From contig NZ_CP115396.1 in the NCBI RefSeq assembly GCF_027625995.1, positions 3,038,001 to 3,102,000 on the forward strand: a DNA stretch of 64,000 nt. Reading direction: 5' to 3'. This document shows positions 1 to 6,946 of the stretch, piece by piece. This stretch comes from Hymenobacter yonginensis (GTDB taxonomy: Bacteria > Bacteroidota > Bacteroidia > Cytophagales > Hymenobacteraceae). Position numbers and translations under genes: made by a program. The number at the start of each line of letters is the position of its first letter. Position 1 is the first letter of the stretch. The notes under the pieces are model-generated. The model made no database searches. It was not told the origin of the DNA and was given only the letters and a program-made list of their open reading frames with translations.

Positions 1-1335
1 CCTCAAACCAAGCAAACTGGGGACATGGTACTGGCCGGCATGATCAACCAAGAGTCACTGGCGCAGGTGCAGGTAACTGCGACGTACCAGGACACGAAGC
101 TGGCCAAAATCCTGTCGATGGTGCAGGATGCGGTCGGGCGTAAGGCGAAAACCCAGCTGTTCATCACCCGCTTTGCGAAGATCTACACACCCATCGTCGT
201 GCTACTGGCCGCGCTGCTTATTGTCGTGCCCTATTTTCTGGTGGACGACTATGTGTTTCGAGACTGGCTCTACCGGGCCCTCGTCTTTCTGGTCATCTCT
301 TGCCCCTGCGCCCTAGTCGTGAGCATTCCATTGGGCTACTTTGGTGGCATCGGCGCGGCCTCCCGGGCCGGCATCCTGCTTAAGGGCTCCAACTTCCTGG
401 ACGTGCTGCGTGAAATCGACACCGTGGTGATGGACAAGACCGGTACGCTGACCCAAGGCGTGTTTGCCGTGCAGCAGGTGCAGCCCGCCGCTGGGTTTGA
501 CGCTGAGCAACTGTTGCGCCTGGTCGGAACCCTGGAAACGAAATCGACTCACCCCATTGCCAAAGCCGTAGTACAGCATGTCGGTAACGCAGTGGCAGGC
601 GTCATGGTAGAGAACGTCGAGGAAATAGCCGGCCACGGGTTGCGTGGCCGGATCGATAGCAAGGACGTCCTGGCCGGCAACACCAAGCTGTTGACCAAGT
701 TTCAGGTTTCCTACCCCCCCGAAGTAGATCAGGTAGTAGATAGTATTGTGGTTGCGGCTGTAAATGGTCAGTACGCCGGCTACCTGACTGTGGCCGACGC
801 ACCTAAGGCTGACGCAAAGCAAACCGTGCGGGAGCTGCGGGCCGATGGCATCACGAAGATCGTCATGCTCTCGGGTGACAAAGACAGCATTACTCAGCGG
901 GTAGCCAAGGAGCTCGGTATTGACGAAGCCCACGGTGGGCTGTTACCGGAAGACAAAGCCCGTTATGTACAGCAATATCTCACGGAAGGCTGCAAGTTGG
1001 CGTTTGTGGGTGATGGGGTGAACGATGCGCCGGTCGTCGCCTTGGCCGACGTAGGCATTGCCATGGGTGGTCTGGGGTCGGACGCGACGATTGAAACAGC
1101 CGATGTAGTCATTCAGACGGACCACCCTAGCAAGATTGCCACGGCTCGCCGGATTGCTCGCGCCACGCACTCAGTAGTGTGGCAGAACATCTGGCTCGCG
1201 TTCGGGGTGAAAGCCATCGTCCTGGCCCTCGGGGCGGGTGGCGTGGCCACGATGTGGGAAGCCGTGTTTGCCGACGTCGGAGTGGCTCTACTCGCGATTC
1301 TAAACGCTTGGCGCATTCAACGGATGAAGTTTTGA
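1..1335 (+). CDS. Heavy-metal-translocating P1B-type ATPase (Zn/Cd/Pb type), 5' end missing
   Basis: ATP-driven efflux pump of the inner membrane for soft divalent metals. The reading frame is open to base 1, so the gene starts outside the window; the ATG at 25 is only an internal Met. About 444 codons remain. Visible are the end of the actuator domain, a transmembrane segment, the membrane CPC motif (codons at 301-309) that binds the metal, the phosphorylation motif DKTGTLT (from 433), the THP motif of the P1B nucleotide domain, the hinge GDGVNDAP (from 1009), and two C-terminal helices. CPC followed by this C-terminus fits the CadA/ZntA group; copper ATPases share CPC, so the metal is inferred. 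The N-terminal metal-binding domains are not in view. Composition is closer to the core than to the DNA that follows. Confidence 0.93.
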   Translation, partial: PQTKQTGDMVLAGMINQESLAQVQVTATYQDTKLAKILSMVQDAVGRKAKTQLFITRFAKIYTPIVVLLAALLIVVPYFLVDDYVFRDWLYRALVFLVISCPCALVVSIPLGYFGGIGAASRAGILLKGSNFLDVLREIDTVVMDKTGTLTQGVFAVQQVQPAAGFDAEQLLRLVGTLETKSTHPIAKAVVQHVGNAVAGVMVENVEEIAGHGLRGRIDSKDVLAGNTKLLTKFQVSYPPEVDQVVDSIVVAAVNGQYAGYLTVADAPKADAKQTVRELRADGITKIVMLSGDKDSITQRVAKELGIDEAHGGLLPEDKARYVQQYLTEGCKLAFVGDGVNDAPVVALADVGIAMGGLGSDATIETADVVIQTDHPSKIATARRIARATHSVVWQNIWLAFGVKAIVLALGAGGVATMWEAVFADVGVALLAILNAWRIQRMKF

Positions 1336-1414
1336 ACTCCTGTACTGATGTAGTTGCCGCTCCCTTGTCGACGAGTGGTTAATAGAGTTGCTACGTCAGC
1401 ATGAACTATCGTCT

Positions 1415-1479
1415 GAGTACACGACTCCCTAGTCGAAGTAATGACGTCACATCATTCTCGACTAGGGAGTTGTGTACTT
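1415..1479. repeat. 22-base inverted repeat with 21-base spacer
   Basis: The left arm 1415-1436 and right arm 1458-1479 are complementary at 20 of 22 positions, sharing the core CTCCCTAGTCGA. The spacer contains a GACGTC palindrome flanked by AATGA/TCATT, so the whole could fold into one long stem. It lies about 80 bases after the ATPase stop codon. A terminator role is possible, but there is no T-tract directly after the stem; a recombination or origin site is an alternative. Confidence 0.8.
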
Positions 1480-1514
1480 ATACATGTATACACTCACATG
1501 TCATGACAACATGT
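1479..1514. promoter_or_regulatory. Cluster of three ACATGT sites
   Basis: ACATGT occurs at 1482, 1496 and 1509, spaced 14 and 13 bases apart. The first lies inside the 12-base palindrome TATACATGTATA at 1479-1490. A related perfect palindrome with the same centre is found at 5885-5898, and a single ACATGT at 6024. This looks like a set of binding sites for a dimeric DNA-binding protein of the element; the protein is not identified. Confidence 0.4.
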
Positions 1515-2620
1515 AAGCTGAGTCTGTGAGCGTGTCGCTGCCCTCATCGAAGACACACCAATGGAAGCAATCTGCGTTTGCTGCTTAAACAAGTCACCCC
1601 CCTGCCCCCTCCAGGAAGATGACTTCTGATTGCTGCTCCCGTGGACTACAACCAGAAGGTTGCTGTTCGCAGGTAAGAGTCGTTACAAGTCGTCGAAAAA
1701 CGTTGCTCTCCTCAATCCTCCGGCATAGAGGATGAGTAGCCCGCCACTCCGAAGAAACGGAAGTGGGTCGTTGCAGAAGCGGTTCAGGCAGCGGCTCGTG
1801 CTACTACCTAGTGGTAGTAGTTAGGTTGTTGTCCGGTACAAAACCACGCAAAAAAACCGAGTTAGCTATAAGGTACTGCAGACGACTTGTGAGAAGAGTT
1901 CTATGTCCGAACTGGACTCGCATGACTTCTTGCTGCAGTGGAGCACTCTATAATCTACTAAATAATTCGTCGTCGTGCAAGCTGTAGGCGGTTGACGTCG
2001 GAAAAAGTTACATAGGTAACTGTTGCGCCCTGCGTTGACATGATGAGCTAAGTCCCGCAGTACAGTGGCAAAAACAGGATGGAGTGAGCGTGCATGTGTG
2101 AGGAGAGAGTGATATTGCCGTGTATTCAATTAGTTCTCTCTCGACCCAGATGATGCGGCTCAGTAGTACACTAGATAGCTAACTCGGTGTACTACGACTC
2201 GAGTTCACGTTACTGATTACGCCCATGGGGACAGTGAAGATGACATAATGAGAGGATGAGAAACGGCCGTCCAAGAAAAAAATGAAAAAAATCTAGAGTG
2301 TCGTGAATGCGAGAGCACTGGGTACCCTAGGAAACACCCCCCGGTGCTTAGGCTTAACCAGCCTACCCCCCCTAAACACCTCCGTTCAGCACTTAGTGAG
2401 TTAAACGGTTCACGTTTAAATGTCACAGAGTTACAAGTTTACTACACCTAGTTAGTCTCCGGTAATGCTTACCACATTTGTGAGTCCAAGTAAGCCATAG
2501 TGGTGGTGACAGACTGACGCTGCTCCATTGCTAACTTGAGGTAGACTACTGAAAGGAGTTGTCACAGGTCGCCCGACGTCCGAGAGCTTGAGCGTATCTA
2601 CATCAAAAACAAGAGACTTC

Positions 2621-2866
2621 TCAATCAGCTTCTTCCATACCAGGACACTTCACTAGTTCATGAAGCGGCATACCCAGTGCTTTCGTGAGAGAGAGCAGCA
2701 CGTCGATTGTGGCGGAGAATTGCGCAGTTTCAATGCGGTGTACTGTCATCTTGGACACATCCGCATAGTCGGCCAGCTCCTGCTGACTCATTCCGCGCTG
2801 TTCACGCAAGTGCCGAAGACGAGCACCGAATGCTTTAACACCAGCCGGATTTTTCACGGTTGGCAA
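2621..2866 (-). CDS. XRE-family helix-turn-helix transcriptional regulator
   Basis: Small Cro/C1-type DNA-binding protein of about 81 residues. The HTH_3 fold spans roughly residues 12-70, with the typical pattern RLRHLREQRGMSQQELADYA, then a recognition helix around VSKMTVHRIE, and a final helix with LGMPLHELV. The longest frame starts with TTG at 2866; a GTG at 2857 is a possible alternative, and no ATG precedes the domain. It is transcribed away from the SH3-protein gene. A perfect 16-base palindrome lies 27 bases upstream, so autoregulation and control of the divergent gene is the likely job. Regulators of this size are common in integrated elements as maintenance or immunity repressors. 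Confidence 0.82.
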   Translation of the reverse strand: MPTVKNPAGVKAFGARLRHLREQRGMSQQELADYADVSKMTVHRIETAQFSATIDVLLSLTKALGMPLHELVKCPGMEEAD

Positions 2867-2892
2867 GCTCCCACAGTACTACAGCAATATTG

Positions 2893-2908
2893 TCTACATA
2901 TATGTAGA
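2893..2908. promoter_or_regulatory. Perfect 16-base palindrome, probable operator of the XRE regulator
   Basis: TCTACATATATGTAGA equals its own reverse complement. It lies between the start of the XRE gene (minus strand) and the -7 box facing the SH3-protein gene, the usual place for an operator controlling a divergent pair. Binding by the XRE protein is inferred. Confidence 0.55.
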
Positions 2909-2926
2909 TCGTGTGGGCAAACGTCC

Positions 2927-2934
2927 TACTTTTG
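2927..2934 (+). promoter_or_regulatory. Bacteroidota -7 promoter box TACTTTTG
   Basis: Matches TAnnTTTG, the -7 element of Bacteroidota primary promoters. It faces the SH3-like secreted protein gene at 3078 and lies 19 bases after the palindrome at 2893-2908, so a protein bound there would cover the -33 region. No clear -33 TTTG was seen. The leader would be about 140 bases. Confidence 0.4.
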
Positions 2935-3077
2935 CAGAGCGCATCGCCCCTCACCCCCGCTTTCTGGTATCCTCGTTAGAATGTCTGTAAACAACGAGCA
3001 GGCACTTGACCGACGACCCTTGAGGGTCTGAAGCTCTCGTCAACTAAGACGCTGTTTACCCTGATTAACGCTCTTCA

Positions 3078-3575
3078 ATGATTCACCGACTCTCTCTTCT
3101 TACAGCGTTTTCACTGCTGTGTACCGTGGGTTTCAGCCAGACCACCCGCAACACCAACAATGGGGTAATCATCAACAGCACTGTTGTTGTATCAGACCCA
3201 GTGTATGTCCCAGTCGCGCCCTCTAGCACCGGTACAAGTGCGTTTGAAAGGAAGGTCATTCGGAAAATGGAAGATGAGCAGAGAGCTAGGGACATAGAGT
3301 ACCGTCGTACTTTCGAAACCATTGAGAAAGAAGCGGAGGAGAAACGGCGTGAGGATGCCTATCGGCTCCTACCTACTTACTACACGACTCAGGTCGTCAA
3401 CATGAGAACGGATGGGGGAACAGAATACCCGATAATGCGACAGCTTCCTAAGGGCACTGTTGTTAAGGTTGTTGAGGGAGGGGGCTTTCTCAACGGTGGT
3501 TGGTGGTTGATACATGTTCCCGGTACGGAGGCAGCAGGTTACGTGCACCCCAAGTTTTTAAAGCCGCGACTCTGA
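3078..3575 (+). CDS. Secreted protein with C-terminal SH3-like domain
   Basis: 165 residues. An N-terminal signal peptide (about residues 1-20, cleavage near GFSQ) predicts export. Residues about 55-95 form a charged Glu/Arg-rich helix, possibly coiled coil. The last 60 residues look like a bacterial SH3 domain: VVNMRTDGGTEYPIMRQLPKG, then a KVVE strand, GWW and GYVHPKFLK. Bacterial SH3 domains often bind cell wall peptides, but no catalytic domain is attached, so no enzyme activity can be inferred. The ATG at 3078 directly precedes the signal peptide. It lies divergent from the XRE regulator and may be cargo of the element acting in the periplasm. Confidence 0.75.
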   Translation: MIHRLSLLTAFSLLCTVGFSQTTRNTNNGVIINSTVVVSDPVYVPVAPSSTGTSAFERKVIRKMEDEQRARDIEYRRTFETIEKEAEEKRREDAYRLLPTYYTTQVVNMRTDGGTEYPIMRQLPKGTVVKVVEGGGFLNGGWWLIHVPGTEAAGYVHPKFLKPRL

Positions 3576-3736
3576 GAGTCGTGTCTCTACCCCATTACAC
3601 AAGTTCGTTGAAGCAGCATTTGGTTGGTGCAAGGAGTCAACATTCACTGGTCTGTCAAGCCGCCCTACATCATAGCTGCTCCCTCAGCACGAACTGACCG
3701 AACGTTCAAGATTCTGTCCTCTATATAGTAGTTCCC

Positions 3737-4207
3737 ATGCTTTCATCACAGAACCACACCTCTGCAAACGCCCTACCCTACGGTTCAGCTACTCCTGCTC
3801 AACAGGAACAGGCGCTCATTCACGCCCGGCAATCACTGCAACCCCAACTTCCTAGCTTCGTTGACGATCAGTGGGCTAACATGTTTGCTACTTACGCACC
3901 TCAACTTCATGTAGAAGCGGAATCAGGAGCAGTTACACTAGAGAATGACACACTTGTAGGCTTCGCCAACTGGGTTAACCTACACCGAGATTCTAACCAA
4001 GATGTGCCCCTTTACGGGCCGGAAGCGTACTATCTCGCCCGCAATCTGGTGTCTTATTCTCAGGATGCAAAGGAACTACTCACTGCGGATCCCGAACTCT
4101 CACAGCCAGAGTCCATCAGTGTTATGAGAGCGTTGTTCAGCCGCCTATCAGTTGGTAACAGCGTCGCCGAGCGTGTCTATCACGCTTGTCAGAAGCAGGT
4201 TGAGTAG
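3737..4207 (+). CDS. Hypothetical protein, 156 aa, accessory element
   Basis: Not recognised. The protein is acidic, without signal peptide or membrane segment, so probably cytoplasmic. The first 30 residues are Ser/Thr/Gln-rich; the rest looks helical, with Trp and Tyr positions (DDQWANMFATYAP, FANWVNLHRD, EAYYLARNLVSYS). It starts at ATG 3737, 161 bases after the SH3-protein gene on the same strand, and is closed by a strong hairpin terminator at 4241-4288. The arrangement suggests a real single gene of the element rather than a chance frame. It could be an antirepressor, an inhibitor or a defence-related protein; nothing in the sequence decides. Confidence 0.6.
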   Translation: MLSSQNHTSANALPYGSATPAQQEQALIHARQSLQPQLPSFVDDQWANMFATYAPQLHVEAESGAVTLENDTLVGFANWVNLHRDSNQDVPLYGPEAYYLARNLVSYSQDAKELLTADPELSQPESISVMRALFSRLSVGNSVAERVYHACQKQVE

Positions 4208-4240
4208 ACAGAGCAGTAAACAACCTGTTCTTGGAAACCA

Positions 4241-4288
4241 AAGAGTCCAGCGACATCACCTCCCACTGGGTGAATGCGCTGGACTTTT
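4241..4288 (+). terminator. Rho-independent terminator after the 156-aa gene
   Basis: AGTCCAGCG at 4244-4252 pairs perfectly with CGCTGGACT at 4277-4285, an inner CATCACC/GGGTGAATG stem extends it, and TTTT follows. It lies 34 bases after the stop codon at 4207. Confidence 0.7.
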
Positions 4289-4477
4289 CGTTGTGGGTGC
4301 TAAGCTGACTCGTGTAGAGGCAGAACTACTACCTAGTGTCTGAGTCAGGCGATGTCTGAGGTCGGAAGTTCCCAGTTAGCAGAGATGAATACACACCCTT
4401 TTGTCGACGTCATTATGTGAGTGTGCTTTACTGCATCAGAAGATTTGCACTCCACAGTATTCCTCCTTAGCAACTCA

Positions 4478-5521
4478 TCAAGCCGCCAAAAGGTTAATGC
4501 TGTCGTCGTTCCAGCTAGACAGCACCTCATCCCTCCTACTACCAAATTCCACATGATTACATGTGTGGAGAATGGTACCACTTTTGGGACTTACTTCCAC
4601 CAACTGAAACTCGTTTGGACAAAGCTCTCGCATGTGATCAGCCAGAAGCAAGTCATAGGGGTGAGGTCCTTCTTGCTGCCTCATCTGCTTTTGAAGCTGA
4701 CGGTACAACGCCTGATTACGCTTGAAGGTAGATTTGGGAGTATGAGGACGGACACCCTCCCACCATTCCAAATTAGTGCCTGAGTACAACAGGGCAGCGT
4801 GAGCCATGGAAAGGTTTGAGTAATCGGGAGCAAGCCGGCGAACTGTTCTCTTCCATTGCTCATGCACATATGTAGCAACCGTTCTAAGCACGTCAGGTGC
4901 CGCCAAGTCGACTAAAGTAAGATTTGTGCGGCCTGTGAGCTTGTTCAAGTTGCGGACGCGAGTGAAGACTACCTCGAATCTCAATAAGTGGCGACAACCC
5001 ATTGGTAGTGAGGTACCCTGACGCGTAGCATAAGTCCCCTTGTCGTAGTACTTAAGCCTGTAATTAGCATGAGTTGCCACGTACTCCAACGGACGAGTAT
5101 ATCCTGTTGGAGGAGGTACTGCATAGAAGGGACTCTTCTTGTGGTGACTCAGTGTTTCCAAGAATGGGCGCGGTGATGAAGGCACGACGATGTTCACACC
5201 AGCTTCCAGCTTACGCGTTACAAATACCTCAGCAGGTAGTCCTAAGCAAGACGCAAGGGATGCAGTGGCTTCGAATACCTCCGCGATATCAAACATGCCG
5301 ACGTTAGAGCCCTGTGCGAATGTGTGTAGAGAGCCTCGCACATTGCCCCAAAACTCGCCTGGCATGTAGTCTATGCGCATTCCACGATATTGAACCCGAA
5401 GACGGCCCTTATCGTCAGGTTGCCCGGCGCTACTGGCAAAGGCAGGTGAGTTAGCCAGCGCCACTTCAAACTCATGTGCCGGCTCGGGAAGACGAAAATG
5501 TAGGTGCAGATTGTCGTACAC
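4478..5521 (-). CDS. Replication-initiation-like protein, phage/plasmid gene II/X family
   Basis: 347 residues. The start MYDNLHLHF, the GSLHTFAQGSN stretch near residue 65, the TRKLEAGVNIVV segment, the KYYDKG motif near residue 160 and the LLRFEVVF segment follow the layout I know from Bacteroidota gene II/X-type (inovirus/RstA-like) initiators, which nick one strand to begin rolling-circle replication. The family call rests on remembered layout, not a search, and the nicking Tyr is not assigned with certainty (YYDKG is the best candidate). It starts with GTG at 5521, only 5 bases after the stop of the upstream HTH gene, so the two are cotranscribed. Coat, assembly or secretion genes of an inovirus are not present nearby. 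Confidence 0.6.
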   Translation of the reverse strand: MYDNLHLHFRLPEPAHEFEVALANSPAFASSAGQPDDKGRLRVQYRGMRIDYMPGEFWGNVRGSLHTFAQGSNVGMFDIAEVFEATASLASCLGLPAEVFVTRKLEAGVNIVVPSSPRPFLETLSHHKKSPFYAVPPPTGYTRPLEYVATHANYRLKYYDKGTYATRQGTSLPMGCRHLLRFEVVFTRVRNLNKLTGRTNLTLVDLAAPDVLRTVATYVHEQWKRTVRRLAPDYSNLSMAHAALLYSGTNLEWWEGVRPHTPKSTFKRNQALYRQLQKQMRQQEGPHPYDLLLADHMRELCPNEFQLVEVSPKSGTILHTCNHVEFGSRRDEVLSSWNDDSINLLAA

Positions 5522-5526
5522 GCCCT

Positions 5527-5814
5527 CTACGCAGTTGCTCGGAAGGGCTTATGGTGGTGCTTCAAGAGCATTCGGTCAATTTCCTCACGATTGTAGTAAA
5601 TCTTCCCACCAATCTGGCTGAATCCGATCAGCCCCTCGTCGCGCCAAGACTGCAACGTTCGCTTACTGATTTTCAGCAAGGCCGCAGCTTCGGCGTTATC
5701 TAACCAGTCAATAGTGGCTTTCTTACGCTCCTGCTCCATGAGTTTTCTCATGTAGGCGAATGTGTTCTGCTGAAGCTGGTCATATGCTTCACTCTGTAGT
5801 ACTACAAGGTTCAT
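5527..5814 (-). CDS. Excisionase-type helix-turn-helix protein
   Basis: 95 residues. After a 35-residue N-terminal helix the protein carries a MerR/HTH_17 winged helix: WLDNAEAAALLKISKRTLQ, then WRDEGLIGFSQIGGKIYYN, then REEIDRMLLKHH. Proteins of this form accompany Bacteroidota integrative elements and act as excisionases or as regulators of excision and replication genes. It is followed after 5 bases by the Rep-like gene, forming a two-gene operon. A palindrome and paired ACCTGTA repeats lie in its upstream region (5885-5917). Whether it works with the integrase or controls Rep cannot be told from sequence. Confidence 0.78.
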   Translation of the reverse strand: MNLVVLQSEAYDQLQQNTFAYMRKLMEQERKKATIDWLDNAEAAALLKISKRTLQSWRDEGLIGFSQIGGKIYYNREEIDRMLLKHHHKPFRATA

Positions 5815-5884
5815 GTGGTGTAGGTGGTTGTGGTTTGATGCTGCGAAATAATAGTGTAGAGCAGCTCTACAAAATACCCACCAC

Positions 5885-5917
5885 CGTTACATGTAACGCA
5901 CCTGTAATTGACCTGTA
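5885..5917. promoter_or_regulatory. 14-base palindrome plus paired ACCTGTA repeats upstream of the HTH-Rep operon
   Basis: CGTTACATGTAACG at 5885-5898 is a perfect palindrome. ACCTGTA follows at 5900-5906 and 5911-5917, eleven bases apart, and GACCTGTA recurs at 6008-6015. These lie in the 232-base space upstream of the HTH protein (minus strand). The 11-base spacing places both repeats on one face of the helix, as expected for operator or excisionase sites. Confidence 0.5.
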
Positions 5918-5930
5918 GCAGTACTGCACG

Positions 5931-5964
5931 AAAAAGGCCACACATGGTATTGTGTAGCCTTTTT
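5931..5964 (-). terminator. Terminator of the integrase operon
   Basis: AAAAAGGC (5931-5938) pairs with GCCTTTTT (5957-5964), with an inner ACACA/TGTGT stem and a short loop. On the minus strand it follows the stop codon of the 297-aa gene at 6047 and precedes the HTH-Rep operon, so it separates the two units. It is symmetric enough to work in both directions. Confidence 0.7.
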
Positions 5965-6046
5965 ACGAATCCGCATCTAGTCCCGAAATAGTCAACAAAC
6001 TTCTGCGGACCTGTAACGAGGTCTACATGTTGACTCTACAAAATGA

Positions 6047-6940
6047 CTATCGTAGCACACTACCGAGGTCCTCATTCTCGCTCATTTTGGCCGCATTCTT
6101 CCTTGTAAGTCCCGTACTCTGAAGTTGCTTGGCAGTAAAACTGTCCCCATTACGGTGGACAAAGCACGCTGCCACGGTTTCCCATTTCCCGACCCTATCA
6201 TTAGCAAGTGGCATCAACTTGGGCTCAATCGACATAAAGACGTGTCGGAGTTGTTTGTTTGTACCAATCCATGTGACGGGCTTCAAAACAGCCTTCCCCG
6301 AGAAAATCTCCCTGAAGTCCTCAACTGAAGTGTCGAGAGCAATTAACCTGAGTTCGTCCCGCAATTTGTGGAACAACTCAGTCAAGTAATGCCGTGTCAG
6401 AGCTTTGTCCTCCTTGTTAGTTCCTACTCCAACATACTTGTAGTGGCAACTGACAATCGTTGAATCCACCAAGTCTGGTACATCCACCAAATCATTAGGC
6501 TGCAGCGGACTGTGTGCTGTGACAAACTTTTTAATCTCGGCCAGAGCGGTGGAAACACATGGATACTTGGTGTATATATGCTGTCCGGCGACGATTCCAA
6601 TCAGGCTGTCAACGTCTTTCGTTACTTGCCGAGCAAACGCTTGTCGCTCAACCAGTGAATCCGAAGTCAACCCATCGTAGATAACAACCTGACACTTCTT
6701 GAGCTTCTGTGCTACCTCCGAATATATGATCTGTCCGAAGTTCTCCACCACTTGGATGAATTGGAAGTCGTGATTCATGTACTCGTACTCAACAGTTTCC
6801 GTGTCTTCGTAGTACTTGACATCACTATTAACGCTGGCTTTGCCGGCGTATTCTTTATGAAATCCCTCACGCCTTCTCACTAGTTCGCCCAGCTTGATTA
6901 AGCGGATGAAGTACTTCAAAGCGGACTTACGCTTCTTCAT
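6047..6940 (-). CDS. Conserved-looking hypothetical protein partnered with the integrase
   Basis: 297 residues, not assigned to a named family. No signal peptide; the N-terminus is basic (MKKRKSALKYF). The middle holds long predicted helices, and the last 70 residues contain VTWIGTNKQLRHVFMSIEPK and then a segment (SFTAKQLQSTGLTRKNAAK) that could be a small DNA-binding helical domain. Proteins with such a tail often accompany tyrosine integrases in Bacteroidota elements; that is a remembered association. The start ATG at 6940 lies 6 bases after the integrase stop codon, so both are translated from one message, and a terminator follows at 5931-5964. A role in integration, excision or its control is inferred only from this coupling. 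Confidence 0.7.
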   Translation of the reverse strand: MKKRKSALKYFIRLIKLGELVRRREGFHKEYAGKASVNSDVKYYEDTETVEYEYMNHDFQFIQVVENFGQIIYSEVAQKLKKCQVVIYDGLTSDSLVERQAFARQVTKDVDSLIGIVAGQHIYTKYPCVSTALAEIKKFVTAHSPLQPNDLVDVPDLVDSTIVSCHYKYVGVGTNKEDKALTRHYLTELFHKLRDELRLIALDTSVEDFREIFSGKAVLKPVTWIGTNKQLRHVFMSIEPKLMPLANDRVGKWETVAACFVHRNGDSFTAKQLQSTGLTRKNAAKMSENEDLGSVLR

Positions 6941-6946
6941 GTGTGG

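Larger units (their letters stand above)
1336..2620. other. 1.3 kb region without a convincing gene, rich in palindromes
   Basis: No reading frame here looks like a protein: the open frames are short, have odd composition and lack a recognisable domain. Structure is present instead. There is a 22-base inverted repeat at 1415-1479, a cluster of ACATGT sites at 1479-1514, an 8-base-arm hairpin at 1801-1820 (CTACTACC, loop TAGT), an imperfect hairpin near 1742-1768, and a perfect 9-base inverted repeat GTAGTACAC/GTGTACTAC at 2163-2171 and 2187-2195. The 13-mer CTACTACCTAGTG at 1801 recurs at 4326. Possible contents are a replication origin, an untranslated RNA or gene remnants; the sequence does not decide between them. 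Confidence 0.5.

Noticed and set aside
1415..1515. CRISPR-like array
   Set aside because: The repeated ACATGT units are too short and the spacing too small; no repeat-spacer pattern.
1763..2426. Short frames in the noncoding part of the element
   Set aside because: Products of 69-87 residues rich in Cys, Ser and Arg without pattern; overlapping on both strands.
2660..3031. 123-codon frame over the XRE gene
   Set aside because: Overlaps the HTH domain on the other strand and the operator; no protein-like composition.
4421..4783. 120-codon frame across the end of the Rep-like gene
   Set aside because: Antisense to Rep coding sequence; no motif.
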